A DNA stretch of 64,000 bases from Loxodes magnus (GCA_946699065.1 CAMPDV010000018.1:1546825-1610824), one strand, 5' to 3'; shown: positions 13,357 to 26,576, counted from the stretch's first letter. Program-made: numbers and translations. The notes: a model not told the origin generated them from the sequence alone.

Positions 13357-16265
13357 TTATTTCTACTAACTTGAACCAATAAAATTTATATAACTTACTT
13401 TCAAATAAATGGTTAACACTCTAATTTAAATAAAGCAATAGACAACAATTATAGCAAGTCCTCTTTATAGTACCTATAAGTCGAAATCCTTCAAGTAATA
13501 CTAAAAAAGTGTTGATTAAGAATATCATTTAATTCCCTGATTTAAGTTTATCTTAAAATATATATAAAACTAAAGTAGTTCTAAGTAACGGATGTATCAA
13601 TTCATAATTATAAGAATGTCATCTTATTAATTAATTCATATCAATTATTACATTTAAAGTATCTGTTTCCTTAATTTATCAAACTATAACTGACTTTTAT
13701 TTCAGATTTCTTTGTTTAATTTACTAATTATTTTGCTTATGCATAGCATATTCTTAAATTGAGCACAATCATTTAATCTTTCAAACTAGTTTAATCCTAT
13801 ATTCATATAAAATATATTTAAAACTTTGATTAACATACAGGTGAATAAAGAAGAGTTAATTAGTGATAAATAAGAATAATGATAAATATAGAAACTAAGC
13901 ATTAATATTTGTATATTGTTTCTTCATTTTATTACTTTTTCTTTATTCCTTATTTACTCTTTTATTTCTTTATGTGTATTTCTTTCTTCCTTTTTTACTC
14001 TCTACTTCATAGTATAGTTTAGTTTAGATCTGATTTTTTTATTTAAAAATAATTTTGGTTTAAGTGAAAGTAAATAAATAAGCTGTTGATTTATCTAATC
14101 AAAGAGATAATTAAATTACTTGCACCTAATTCTTAGTTTTAATAAGCAGAGTTTGCTAAATAATACCTAATAAATTCACAATGAGTAGCTTTGTACGTAA
14201 GACTTTGGCTATTTATTTTAATTCTTGCTTTTTTATTTTTTTATTTCATTTAATTAAATTTTTTATCTTTAAAGCTCTATAAAAGAAATTTGGCTAATTG
14301 CAATTTTACCTTTATAAACTATAAATAAAAACTTTTTAAAGAAAAGCTAGCTTTATGCTGATGCGTATTTCATAAGCTTAAATTTATTAATTTTAACTTA
14401 TTAAATATAAGATTCAATTATTAGTAGCTGCTTTCTTTGAAAATGAAGCATATGTTTCATACTATTTATTAAAGCTTTATTATTTGTAAAATTATTATTC
14501 TAGTGTATATCAAAGAATTTTCTTAATCGTATTTCTTATTAGTCAAACACTCACGCTTTTTACATTGAAGATAAAGTTATTAAAATAAAAAGTTAAAGAG
14601 TAATCATTTTAGAATCAAATACTTGTCTACCTTTAAGTTGATAAAATCGAAATTAAAATAATAGCAAACTAAATTTTTGCAAAAAGATGCTATCTTTAGT
14701 TAAACTATATTTGAAATTTAGAATAAAGTATAATCAACAATATTCTCCTTACTATGCTAGTTCAAACTGTATAATTGTAATTTTAACTTAACTAAGATAA
14801 AAAGTTTAAAAGTATATATATTTATCAAAGTTCTTACAGATATATAAATTAAAAAGTCTATTTTCCTGTGAGAATATCTTATTTTTCTTTTAGCTAAACT
14901 ATTATTATATCTGCTTTTTTATCTAGCTCTTATTAGAGGCAAAACGATATTATTCTCACACATTTTGAAGAGTAAAATTATTAAACAATTTGATTTTTTC
15001 CAAGAATTTAGATTTATAAATTTGATGTAAAGTACAAGTCACCACAAATTTAGTTATTGCCAAATAGATGCTGTTAAATTCTAAAACTTTTCTTATTCTA
15101 ATTTAAATATTATTATAATATTATTTTTTAAGAAAGCTATCCTATAAATTTTACTTATATTTTTCAGGCTCACTAATATCTCTAATTTCTATCATTAACA
15201 TTTTAAAAAGGTTTTGATTAAATAATCAAATGTTTCAACAAATAAAATATAGTTATATCTTTTAGGTAATTTATTTAAAATTATAAATGATTACACTCTA
15301 TTTATTTCATTTTTTGCTAAAATCTATTACTTATTTAATTTAATTACTTTAAAGCAAAAATTTTTAGAATATCTTTAATATTTGGAATTATTTGACTTAC
15401 GATTATTCTTATAGAATTAACTATAGAAAAGATCTAAATTCAAGGTTCGTTTTGTATTTTTAGATTAGTTAATTTTTTTTAATTTTAACTTCATTAAAGA
15501 AATATATAATACACTTTGAAACTTGTAGGTTGGTTGAAATTAGTTTATCTTTTGTCTAAGAAGGAATAATTTTTATATCTCTTATTATTAATTTACCTAA
15601 CTATTCATTTCTTGAGAAATGAATAGTTAAATAAAATTAAGTTCATACCTATTTAAATTATCCTTATAAACCTAAATCAAATTTACGTTATTAACCGTAA
15701 CTTAACTATATAATAGTTATTTACTTAATGAGAGAGGAATCAAGAATGCTTTAAATGGATAGGTTATAAATATCTTTCTTCTTGTCTATCAACTTTTCTC
15801 TTATTTTTTAACACTAATTAAAGTATTTTAAGCTGAATTATCCTATTACTTTCCAAAAATTTATTTTATATTTACATATCAAGTTACTAAAATTAGAGTA
15901 ACTAAGTAAAGGACTGATATATAATATTGAGTAATAAATTGATAAAATAACTGAAAATAGTTAGACTAAAGCTTACTTTTATTATTAATTTTAAAATGCT
16001 TAATGTAGAAATACCTTAATTTTACATATAAGGCTATTACTATTTATTCTTTATTTTTTATAGTAGAATTTGCTAAAAAGGAAATTATATAGTTTTGTAA
16101 GGTACATTAACATGAACATTAATAAAAGAAATGAAATTCAGGTTGTTAGTTGAAAATGAAAACGAGGAAAGAAAGATAACTAGAAAAGATGGGTAAATAA
16201 TTACTAGAATAATTAAAGGTTAAATTACTTGGATTAATTTGTTCTATAAAATTTGTAAGGTTCTA
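13357..16265. other. Long AT-rich intergenic stretch
   Basis: No gene recognised. The only marked structure is the inverted repeat at 15598-15629, listed separately. Confidence 0.5.
15598..15629. repeat. Perfect 15-bp inverted repeat (hairpin)
   Basis: TAACTATTCATTTCT and its exact complement are separated by two bases (TG). It lies about 640 bp beyond the 3' end of the TLC-domain gene and is not next to any coding end. It could be a hairpin in a transcript or simple AT-rich palindrome drift. Confidence 0.8.
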
Positions 16266-17126
16266 TCAAAATATTACTACTCCGTTTATAACTATTTCTA
16301 AGTTCCATCCCCAATAATATGTTCTTGCTATATACACGAAAGTCCAGCATATAGAAGACATTACGACTACAAATGTTATTTTATGATTTAGTCATCATTA
16401 ACAAAATTTGTGCATAAATACCATTATCTTTCCTAAACCTTAAAAGCGGTCAAAAATTCCCTCAAAAACCATGAGAAGTCACCACTAACTAGCTAACCAA
16501 ATTCCCCAAGCACTGAACCATAAAAATTTCGAAACAGGTCTTGTTGATATGATTGTATTTCATGCTACGTGTGTACAAAATACAGATCTTGTAGGGATGT
16601 ATAAGACAGCAAAAATGTATTCATTGTATTTATAAAGATTTGTAGATTGCATCTACCATTCTTAAAGTATTGTCCTAAAAAGATAAAAAATATTAGCACT
16701 TTCTGCCATAACCATTCCATTAGTAAAACAAGATCCCTCTTCACCATTTAGACATTAAGCAAAACCACCAATAGTAACACTCAAATGATGTAAGCGCATT
16801 CATAAATCATTTTGTTGAGTAGCTTCAGTATAAGTAAAGTCATATAAATAGTATCCAGCACAAAACGACAAAATTAAATAATGATTCCATTTGTGACTTG
16901 TATTATACTGAATTCCCTTGTCAATAAACACCCAATTATAAAAAGCGACGCTAAATGCCAGAACAGCATGTATTTAAGAAACATAAAGAGCATAGATGAC
17001 GTGAAACTTTTTTTTAGATACTCCTTCAGGAACAGTTAAGAATAATTTTAAAATTAAATGAACCATTCACCAGAAAGTACTCCACAATATCATTAATTCA
17101 AGTGCTATTCATGGTTTGTCAATCAT
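16266..17126 (-). CDS. TLC-domain multi-pass membrane protein
   Basis: 286 residues with no intron: start at 17126 and TGA at 16268-16266 are exactly in frame. It looks like the TLC (TRAM/LAG1/CLN8) fold. There are about six to seven hydrophobic segments, a KKFHVIYALYVSQIHAVLAF helix, GYYLYDFTYTEATQQNDLW and the family-typical histidine pair in MRLHHLSVTIGGF. Later come NGMVMAESANIFYLFRTIL, IPTRSVFCTHVAW and a final CWTFVYIARTYYWGWNLEI helix. Members act in sphingolipid or other lipid metabolism, or as ER and plasma-membrane lipid sensors; which applies cannot be told. Seven internal TGA codons fall at Trp-plausible, mostly membrane positions (for example FWWMVHL and QWWLL), among the densest use of TGA=Trp in the window. 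Termination is read at TGA followed by TAG, but it could be later. Confidence 0.8.
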
Positions 17127-18784
17127 TTTGAGAAGAATTATAATTTAAAAATTCTATTTATCTTTAAATTATTTTTAATTTATATCTATTTTAATTACTC
17201 TACTTCCTTATCCTTAAATTAACTTTTAGAAAATATCTTTATTTCTGACAAAATAAATAAAAAATAGGAGTGAATGATTATTCTATCTTAGTCCTGCCTT
17301 TTTCTGGTAATGGTAATGCATTAGAGAATGTTCCTTTTTGCTTAGTTTTTAAATAAAGTGTAAATGATTCTTATTTTAATAAAATTGTTACTTTTTTACA
17401 ACTTTATTTCATTCCTTTAAATAAACGAAAAAACTTTTTGGCTATGTATGTTACTTAATATTTTAAAATAAAAAAAGCGAGAAATTAACTTTGAGAAATA
17501 AAAAGAAAAAAGCAAAACATAATAAGATAAAATAGCCTTAATAGATATAAACTGAATAAAGATATAGCAAGAAATATATCTAAACATTTATAGATCATTT
17601 TAAGAATACGTGACCAATTAAATTTATATATTTTGTTGTATGTTACTGTTTACAATTTAATTTAGTTCTACGGAATAAAATAGTTTGTAATAATATTTAA
17701 TTACTTGCAAGTACTTTAGTAAGTTATAAAAGCAAATTTATAACAAAATGAATAGAAGGATAATTATAGAAAGAATTAGAATAAATAGTTTAGATTTTAA
17801 TTCATATAATAAATAGTCTTTTAGTATTTTTAATTTTAATAGCAACTTAATATAATAGAGTTATGATTTAATTCGTGAAACTTTTTTTTAAAGATATTAG
17901 TATTCAACATAAAAAGTAAGAATCTTCAGTATTATTTGCATTTTTCCCTAGTTCAATGAATTTTTTGTCTTCATAATAAAATTAGGACTAAATATATTTA
18001 TTTAAGAGTAAGATTGATAATTTCATCGATTTAGAATTGATTTAAGAAAAGCAATATAAAGAAGTTATTATTATATATAATGAATATCTGTATTTTTCTA
18101 GATTGATTTAATAGTTATTTAGGATATAAAATAAATGTAAATAAGTAATGGGGTTCTGAATTAGGTAAAAAACTATCTAAATAACTTTATATTTATTTAA
18201 AACTATCAGTACATATCACTATTTTTATATCATTTTGTATGCACAAGGATATGAGATATTTTTGGTGCTTTTAGAAAGATTTTTTTGTGTTAATTATAAA
18301 TATAAGCTTAAGAAATCTAGTTTAAAGACATAAGCTTAAAAAGAAATTAAATCTTCTAAATAAGTTCATTATTTATAGTTTCTTTAGAATTTAAAAATGA
18401 TTGTATTTTGATACTTCAGTTTATTTAGTAAAGACAAATAATAGGTAATTTAACTTTAAAAATCTCTAGGAAATATTAATTTCGTAAAAGTTTTCTCAAT
18501 TTGATTTAAGATATTTCTAGCCTTAAATAATTTGGAATTCACTAAAAGCAAATTTTTTTAAATTTATCTTAAATAGATAATTTTACTAAGATTAGCTGAG
18601 TAAACCTTTATATCTTATATTTTTTACTAGATATTTTTTGTATTATCTTGATAAACAAATTAATAACTATTTAATCATAATAATCTTGCTATAACTTAAT
18701 TGAATTTAGAAATTCCCTTTTTTTAATTTAGAAATGTTTAAGCTAAGATAAAGATGTAAAAAGTAATTTGTTGATATTTCTAAA
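17127..18784. other. AT-rich intergenic stretch
   Basis: Nothing recognised beyond A/T-rich sequence between the TLC and C2 genes. Confidence 0.5.
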
Positions 18785-19456
18785 TCAGACGATCATTGGA
18801 GGAACATAAACCGAACTTGTAGCGATTTCTTACTTTTATTTCTAATTTGGTTTCAGAAAGATTTTCTTGGCTTCCTCTTTTTCTTCGATAGACTCTATGT
18901 TTTCAATCTTCTGAATTTAATTTTCGATGCAGGTAAATTCTAAAATGTTATTTTAATCAACAAATTTGGTTTCCTATTATAAATTATTTTAAACTTGCTA
19001 CTAAATCTGAATACTTGGAATTACTTATATTTAATTAGGGTAAACAATCCCTTGCTACGAACAAACCTGTCCAGGAAAGAAATTTATTACTAAGCCAATA
19101 TTTCCAATTTACTTCCCTCTATAGTAAAGATCATAAAAATCTTGCATCTTTCCAACTATAAAAGCTTCTGAGATGTTGATATCTCCTATTCCTATTAATT
19201 CATTGGCTCTAATCCTATGATGATTGTAAACATGTACAATTATTATGTTACTACATAAATCTTTTATTTCAAAATCGAATACATTGCCTCACTAAGGTGA
19301 AAGACCTCCTTTTTGATGCACGTGAGTTTTTCTAGATTAATTTCCTATTGTGATAGTTGCAAAAGGTGACATGGTTTTTATAAGACTTACATCTCTAATT
19401 AGCATAGCAGAGCGAACTGTGACTGTCAGTTATCCCTAACACTATTGATGTTACAT
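18785..19456 (-). CDS. C2-domain protein
   Basis: 223 residues, start 19456, TGA 18787-18785, no intron. Residues about 8-125 form a single C2 domain: GQLTVTVRSAMLIRD (strand 1), SPFATITIGNQSRKTHV, SPQWGNVFDFEI (the NPxWNExFxF motif, with Trp encoded by TGA), NIIIVHVYNHHRI, ELIGIGDINISEAF and YRGKQIGNIGLVINF. C2 domains bind membranes, often with calcium. I see few of the usual Asp ligands in the loops, so calcium binding is doubtful. The second half is a Gln-rich linker and an acidic helix (IENIESIEEKEEAKK), ending in VYVPPMIV. Proteins of this layout, C2 plus a disordered tail, are common in ciliates and often cortical, but I cannot assign a role. Confidence 0.88.
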
Positions 19457-20286
19457 TTTTATTTTTTAGCAAAATAAACTTTAATGAAAACTTATGAATA
19501 GTAAGCTAATGCTTTCATAGAGCATTCTTTAATAAAGCTATTAAAGTTGCTATAATATTTATCATCTCTATCTTTATACAACAGTAAAATAAAACTTTTA
19601 GTTTAGTATTTATTTTACATGCCATTCTTAAATTGCTTAAGTGATATCTAAAGTTATTAACTAGAAAGGTACCTTCTTAATAAGAGCAAATCCTAAATCC
19701 GATTTAGTTGATGTGACTTAAGTTTTGCTTTAAATAAATAAAATTAATAAGCTTACCCATTGTTTATATAATAAATTAACTAAAAATAGCAAAAAATTAG
19801 TTTTAACACTTTCTAAAGTTTTGGTTTATTTATAGACTTAAAGATTCAAGACTTAAAAAAGCATTTTTAAATTTAAAAATATAAAAAGATTAAGTTTAAA
19901 CTTAAATTAAACTTATAAAATACTACTATTTTAATTATATTAAAATACTAAAAAGATTAAGAACATTCATCTATTATATTAATTTAAAGCTAGAAAAATG
20001 ATGCTAAAATTTAAAAATTTTAATTAAATTAAAATTAATAAATTAATAATATCTCCGTTGTTTATAAAATATATGGATTCAACTTAATTAATATTCTATT
20101 TTTATTTTATTAATATATTAGTTTATTTTTGCTAAAATTTCCTTATTTTTTTTATATTCAAACTAAAATATTAATTCCATTGCCATTTGATTTTATTAAG
20201 GGCATACTTTGTATTCTAAGTTATTTTTATCAAAGATAAATATTAATATTAATATTAATATTAATAAAATAATGCTTGCATTTATA
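19457..20286. other. AT-rich intergenic stretch
   Basis: No gene recognised; contains the short TTAATA microsatellite listed below. Confidence 0.5.
20241..20266. repeat. (TTAATA)n microsatellite
   Basis: About four tandem copies of a six-base unit TATTAA. Simple repeat with no evident function. Confidence 0.85.
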
Positions 20287-20760
20287 ATGGAATTTCAACC
20301 CTATTTTCAATGATTTTTTTTGGAGTGTAATGAAAAAGTTTAAATATCTACCCATTATTTTAGATCTTGTCCAATCCTCTTTATGATAAGCTTTTCCCTG
20401 TCAATATTGTTATCTTTATTCATTTAAATTTTTCCAAGTTTATGGAGAAAACTTTTCTTATTTCTTCCTAATATTTCTTAGAATTATCTTTTTCTTTAAA
20501 TGGAGTTTACAATATAGAAGGCCTTATAATTGTACATTTTCCCTATGATAATCAAATTGTATCGTTATTTTCGATAATTTATTTCTTATCCCTTGTTGTT
20601 ATTAATGATGAGGCTATATTGTTATGTCCTAAAAATACTCTTAAAGAGCCCACTCAGAAGATACCATGTCTTCATATAAAATAACTTTTCAAGTACTTAT
20701 TTTTAATGTTTAGCTTCATGAGTAAAAAAATTTCACAAGATACTTATGGCAAGAAGATTT
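20287..20760. other. Coding-like sequence, strand and frame unresolved
   Basis: Base composition is less extreme than in the neighbouring gaps. On the minus strand one frame gives a balanced sequence (for example LGHNNIASSLITTRDKK, then TIWLSQGKCTIIRPS). The other two minus frames also look plausible. On the plus strand a frame beginning at ATG 20287 stays open to 22155 if TGA is Trp, but reads like the antisense of a Lys/Glu/Asn-rich protein (very rich in Phe, Leu and Ile). With no usable stop codons I cannot choose. No family recognised. Confidence 0.3.
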
Positions 20761-21599
20761 AAATTTCGGGAATGGAAAAAGCTTAAAAGACGAGAAAAGA
20801 ACAATAACTATTTAAAAATGTTGAGATCAAGATAAGGTTTAAAAATTATAAATATCCTTATAATTATAATTAAAGAAGAATTCTTTCCATTAAAGGTGTT
20901 AATAAACTCTTCTAGTTTCGAATTTAATTATTATAATTTCCGGATTTTTAGCACTAAATTTGAATGATAAAAACTTTTAACTCCTTTTGTATTGCTATTT
21001 AGTCAAGATGCAATACTATAATTATATCTTCTTCCTTTTTTTATTTTGAATCAGAATATTTTATATTTTTATAATATCAAAATTTTAACATTATATTTAG
21101 TGATATTTTTTACTGCTTAATTATCTAATATATTTGTAATTTTACGACTTTAACTTCTTAAACTATGAGTTAGATTGTTAATTGATTTAAGTTCAAGTTT
21201 CAAAAGATATTTAAATTGTTTTTAAGACATAAATCTTGAGTTAATTAGGCTTTTATAAAATTTTCCTTAAATCTTTTGCTATCCTTTTTTTAAATAATTT
21301 ATCTCTTGTTGCAAGTTTAATACCACTTTAATTAAATGCACAGAACGAAGTTTTCGAGTTGTAAAGACCTTATATATTTCTAAATAAAAAACTTTCTAGG
21401 CCTGTTTATGATATTTTTCTTCGAAATAAAAGATGCACTTTGCATGTAAGCTTTTTTCTTTGACAATCGCTTATTCCATTTGTTCTTATTTCTTGGAACT
21501 TAGAATAATATTTTCGTATCCTTTAAGAAATTTTTTAAAATTATCTATTAATATTATAAGTTATTAAGTATACTCACTCTGAAGAATTATTATTTCTTA

Positions 21600-22155
21600 C
21601 CTGTTCATACCGATAACTTGGTATGAAGTCAATTAGTTAATGGAATAATGGCATGAAGAAGTTAGATTTAAGTTTCATGAGTCCTAACTTTAGTCGAAAT
21701 CTCACTGCTCATGTATTTACTTGAAAAAGTGGACACCTACTTTGAAAAGGTAAATTAATTAATGCTCGGGTGGTAAATATGGTAATACCTCATAAACTAG
21801 CTTATATGGAATAGCAGTAGATAATGAAAAGGTGCAAGCCCAAGATCTATTTTAAATAATTAATATGGAAAACAAAAATTATAAGGCAAGGAAAAAATAC
21901 AGACTTTATCTCGAGAAATAAAGAATAAAGGACTTATAATTTACTATCCTAAAATATAAGAAGCTTGCTAAAAAATTCAGTGAAATTAATTAATTTTTAA
22001 TTCTTATGAAAGAAAATCGGAAGAAGATTTAGATCTCTTTCTTAGAATCGTTCTGGTTTAGGCAATTCAGGTTTTTTTACTAGCCTTTCTTAAAAGTTAA
22101 ATTAATAATTTTTCTAGCAAAGAAGGGTATTATTAAGCCTTATTTTCATTTTTGA
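21600..22155 (+). CDS. Possible protein-coding region with a Sel1-like repeat
   Basis: A GC-richer island in AT-rich DNA. One plus-strand frame has no TGA from about 21590 to its end at TGA 22153-22155 and gives protein-like sequence, including YGIAVDNEKVQAQDLFQII and KARKKYRLYLEKQRIKDLQF. If a 28-nt GT...AG stretch (GTAAATATGG...AACTAG, about 21769-21796) is removed, an upstream frame joins it as LEKVDTYFEKVNQLMLGC then LYGIAVDNEKVQAQDLF. That resembles a Sel1/TPR-type helical repeat. Exon structure, start and function are unresolved. Confidence 0.3.
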
Positions 22156-25100
22156 TATAAATATAAAAAATTACTAGAATTAATATATTTATTATATTAA
22201 TTATTACAATATCTTTAATTTATATTACTATTTATATTAATATAAATATTCTTTTAATCATATATGTTAATGATATTTCTATTCTTATTACTATAAAAAT
22301 AATTACAATAATAATAGTTATTAATAGAGCAAGTTTACTAGTGTTGTTAATATTGCTAAATTATTATTATTTATTTTTTATAAAAATTGTTATTTCTATT
22401 ATTGTCTTTTATTCCATATTTTTTAATTTATTGGTATTTATCTTATTATTATGTTATAATAATGACTATTTTTAATTGTTTAATAATGATAATAATTATA
22501 ATTATTAATATTAGATATATTGGTATATTTATTGCTATATTCAGTTTATTTATATTTTATTATTTTGGTTCTTTTTATTGGTTTCACAGGGAAATAAATT
22601 TAGTATAATCTATATACTTATAAATTATAAGCATCTAAAGTTTAGTTTGCTTAAAATTTAAAATTTCATTCCTTAAAAATTCTTAAAGTTAATATTAACA
22701 ATTTGCGAGAAAGTAGAAATTATAGAATTAAAATTTAATATATTTTCTCTAATTAATTTTAATCTTTATTTTTTATTATTTTAAGCTTATTTTCCTTCAT
22801 TTATTTATAAAAATTCTGATTATCTATCTATTATTTTAGCTCTTAAAATGATAAAATATCAGGATATAAAATAAGATTATAAGCAAATAATCTTTGTGTA
22901 AAATATAAAACTTTTCCTTTAATTAAATCTTTGATATATGAATTTCAGAATGATTAAGAATCTATATATAGTTTAGGCTATCTAATAACATTAATTTATT
23001 TCTGATTAAACTCTTTTTTAATTAATAATATTTTTTTAAACCCTATTCATACTATCTATATCCTTTATTTCATTTTTCATTATATTTTTATTTAAATTAT
23101 GAATTTATCTAAGACTTTATAATTTAAAGAAAGTCCCTATATCAAGTGTTTTCTCTTAATTTTTTATTTATAGACATTACTATGCAAAATTTTTCTAATT
23201 ATTGAATTAAATATTATATTTATTTATATACTCCTATTATATCTATAACTTATTAGTGATAATTTAGTTAGATGTTAACAATATTTCGTATCTTTCTATT
23301 TATATTTTAATTAACTTTTGTAGTATTAAACAAAACTGAAGATATATAACTTTTTTATCGGACTAATTTTAATGTTGCTTATTTTAAGCTTTTAATATAG
23401 GATCTTCTTATAGATATTTTGTTGGATTGAGCTTATTATTTATATTTTATTTATAATTAAGGAATTTATTTTAATAAGTTTACTATTTATATATCACTTC
23501 ATTTACAGTTAATTGCCCATTATATAACTTAATGCTTTTTCTAATATAAATTTTTTTCTTAATATAATTTTATAATTTTTGCTGTTTCTTAAACTAAGGA
23601 ATTTTTACTATTACTGAAATTTATTAGGGGTTTCAATACTATAACTAAATGATTCTATCTATTTAGATTTTTTTTGCAGCAATTAGTCTTCAGATAGTGA
23701 TCTTATTTATTGAACTATGATCGAAGTATTTATCTTAAGAATTAATAATTTAATTTCTTCAGAACTCTAGTGCATTCTTGCAAAATCGTGATTTGAAAAT
23801 ATTCTATATTTAAAGACAAAATTATAGGTTAAATTATTCAATTCAAAGTTATTTTCTCTTTATTGCTTTATAAAGATTTTAATAGAATTATTAGTATTTA
23901 TTAATCTGTTTTATATTTAGGTTTTGGCAAGCAAAAAAGCTAGATTTTGCAATTAAAAACATCGCGTTTATTCATGTTTTCATCAAATCAATTACAGTCA
24001 CATTACTATATTTATTTCATTTTTATTCGATCATCTTCACAATTTTCAAACAAAGATTCCAAGTCTGATTTACTAACTAAAAACATTAATTATAGGTTAT
24101 AATCAATTATGTATTTAATTAAAAAAATTTAAGCTATATGGATATAAATTAAAGCTATACGAGGTTGTAATCTTAACTGAAGAAAGAATTAAAATAAGTT
24201 AAGTATTATTCTATTCTTAAAGGTTAAACTAGATATTTCAGAATAAACTTTAAGTATATGAGTAATTAAAAATTTCGAAAGCAATGGAATATCTCAAAAA
24301 GTTTAAAGTTTTTAAAATAGCAAATATAGTTTAGTGCTAGTGCTAGAAATAAATAAATCTTTTAATATAACTTTATGATTATTTTATCCTTTTTAGAAAT
24401 GAGTATATATATAATCTATTTAGTTTATTTGCACTTTCATTCACTAGCTTTAAATAAACTTTATTTTGGTTTGGAAACTTTTTCTTCTTCTTTCATAGCT
24501 TAATATGTATTTACTCAAATTTTGGTATCATTTAGATCTTTAAATTAATTTAAAAAAATAATAGCTATTTCATAAGCCAATTATTTTGCATAAAATTTAT
24601 GATTTATTTAAACTTTATCTATATTCATTTTATCTTACCTTTTTATTTAATAAGGATCAGTCATGAAAAAATATTAAAAATAATAGTAAAAATTATTATT
24701 TATTTCTATAATCAAATTTTAATAAAGAGGTAAAAATCATTAACTCAGTATTTACGTAAATTTATTTTTATTTTAATGAAGATACTAAATTAAGAAATTA
24801 ATGGTATAATACAAAACCTGACAGGTTAACTAGTTATAAATTGCTTAAAGCTGTATTTAAATAATTTTAGAATCTAAAATAATTTCAATCATATGCCAGA
24901 TCTATAAAATTTAAAGAATTTACATAAAAATAATATTTAACTTTAATAGTGAAGTTATCTTACTTAGTGAATATTGAATTTTTGCTACTTTCGTTTATTA
25001 AATAAAAATAAAAATTTTTTTAATTTTAGAAAATGGTTAAAATAAAGCATTTGGTATTTATATCAGTAGATTTTTTAGTTAATGAAACTCTTTAATTTAA

Positions 25101-25463
25101 TTTGACTTCTCAAAAAGATTATTATTTATAAGTCATTAAGAAAATAAATATTTAGGGTATTCCAATAAAATATTTTTAAATAGGCATATTTTGGTGGTAC
25201 TTTGCTAACTATGGTTTTTAATATTTTTAATTGCTCTTTTGTCTTGTTTTTTGTTGCTTAATCTTTAATTTTTATAAAATATGAGAGAGCTTATTAATAT
25301 AATTATAATTATTTAATTTCTTAACCAAAAATAAACAAAAGATATTTGATTGCTTTTTATTATGAGTTCAAAATATGATATTTAAGATTTATTGATAATT
25401 TGACATATTAGATAACATTGATATAATGAATAAATTCTAGTAAGTTCATTTCATATTACAATA
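22156..25463. other. Very AT-rich gene desert
   Basis: About 3.3 kb of almost pure A/T with many simple runs (for example the ATT-rich tract at 22150-22560). Reading frames here give only Phe/Ile/Leu/Tyr/Asn-rich noise. I see no gene. Confidence 0.55.
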
Positions 25464-26576
25464 TCAAACTTTAACTCTCTATTAATCAAATTCATTGTTT
25501 TCATTCTACATCATTTTTTAATTGTTTGACGGAGTCTTAATTTTTCTTCCTTCTTACCAAACACCTTCCTTTACTTCTCCTTATGCATTACTATAAATTC
25601 CTTTCCCATGCTGCTTTCCATTATACCACATACCTTTATAACATTTTCCATCAGGCCATCTAAATTCTCCATATCCTTATTTTTTGTCATCTTCATAGTC
25701 ACCAATATAAACTCTACCATCTTGCCATGTAAACTTTCCTTTTCCATGCATTTTATTATTTTTTCAATCTCCTTCATATCTACGGTTATCCGTTCATAAG
25801 TAAGTTCCATATCCATGAATATTATTTTCAAAAAAATCTCCTTAATAAGTACTTCCATCTGACCATTAAAATTTTCCTTTACCTTGCTTCTTTCCTTCGG
25901 AATATTCTCCTTCATATTCAGCACCATCTGGCCATGCTTCTTTCCCTTTACCATGATATTTATCATCTTTCCAATCTCCTACATATTTAGCTCCATTAAC
26001 ATGAATGTAAATTCCATATCCGTTTGCCTTGTCATTTTTCCACTGTCCCTCATAAACATCGCCATCAGCATGTATAAGCCTTCCTAATCCCTCAGCTTTA
26101 TCATTTTATCAATAACCTTCATATTTGCTTCCATCAATTCAGACTTAAGTACCTCTTCCATGTCTTGTACCATTAGCCGCCCAACTTCCAGAATATATTG
26201 CTCCATTATCTAATTCAATTGAGGGTTTTTCTTCAGTTTAGACATTATCCTAAGGAAGTGAATAAGAATCCCAATTAAAACTTCCCATTTTAATTTCAGC
26301 AGCTTTAGTAGCTTCATTTTAATAATTTTAAAGCTTTAAGCTTTAATTTTTTTAGTTGTAGTGATTATTCTTTACATTATTAGATTTTTCAGACTAAAAG
26401 TTCTTCTTAGCTATGAAAGCTCTAACCAGTGATTACACTAATAAATTTTTCTCTTCTTCCTCATTATTATTGGCTTATAGTTTCTTAGTATTATTAATTT
26501 ATTTTTCATTATTAATCTGTTCTATCTTCATCTCTAGTTTTGAGTCTTCTCTCAAGCAACTACAATTAGAACCCAT
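25464..26576 (-). CDS. Lipid-anchored MORN-repeat protein with IQ-like motif
   Basis: 370 residues, single exon, start 26576, TGA 25466-25464 in frame. The N-terminus MGSNCSCL has Gly2 for myristoylation and Cys5/Cys7 for palmitoylation, so membrane anchoring is likely. A charged helical region follows with an IQ-like motif ([14 protein letters not shown]), a possible calmodulin site. The second half is about nine MORN repeats: YSGSW, YEGYW, YEGQW, YVGDW, YEGEY, YQGDF, YEGDW, YIGDY, YKGMW. Four TGA codons fall on strictly MORN-conserved Trp positions, for example YEGDW and YEGYW, among the strongest proof in this window that TGA is Trp. MORN proteins link membranes to the cytoskeleton; ciliates have many at the cortex and basal bodies. 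A TAA 20 codons before the TGA is an alternative stop. Confidence 0.93.

Noticed and set aside
22387-22608. Hydrophobic 73-codon plus-strand frame
   Set aside because: Lies in a nearly pure A/T tract; the Phe/Ile/Leu/Tyr composition is what random A/T sequence gives.
25571-26087. Short standard-code frames on both strands inside the MORN gene
   Set aside because: They are other-frame shadows; the MORN consensus is in the frame read with TGA=Trp.
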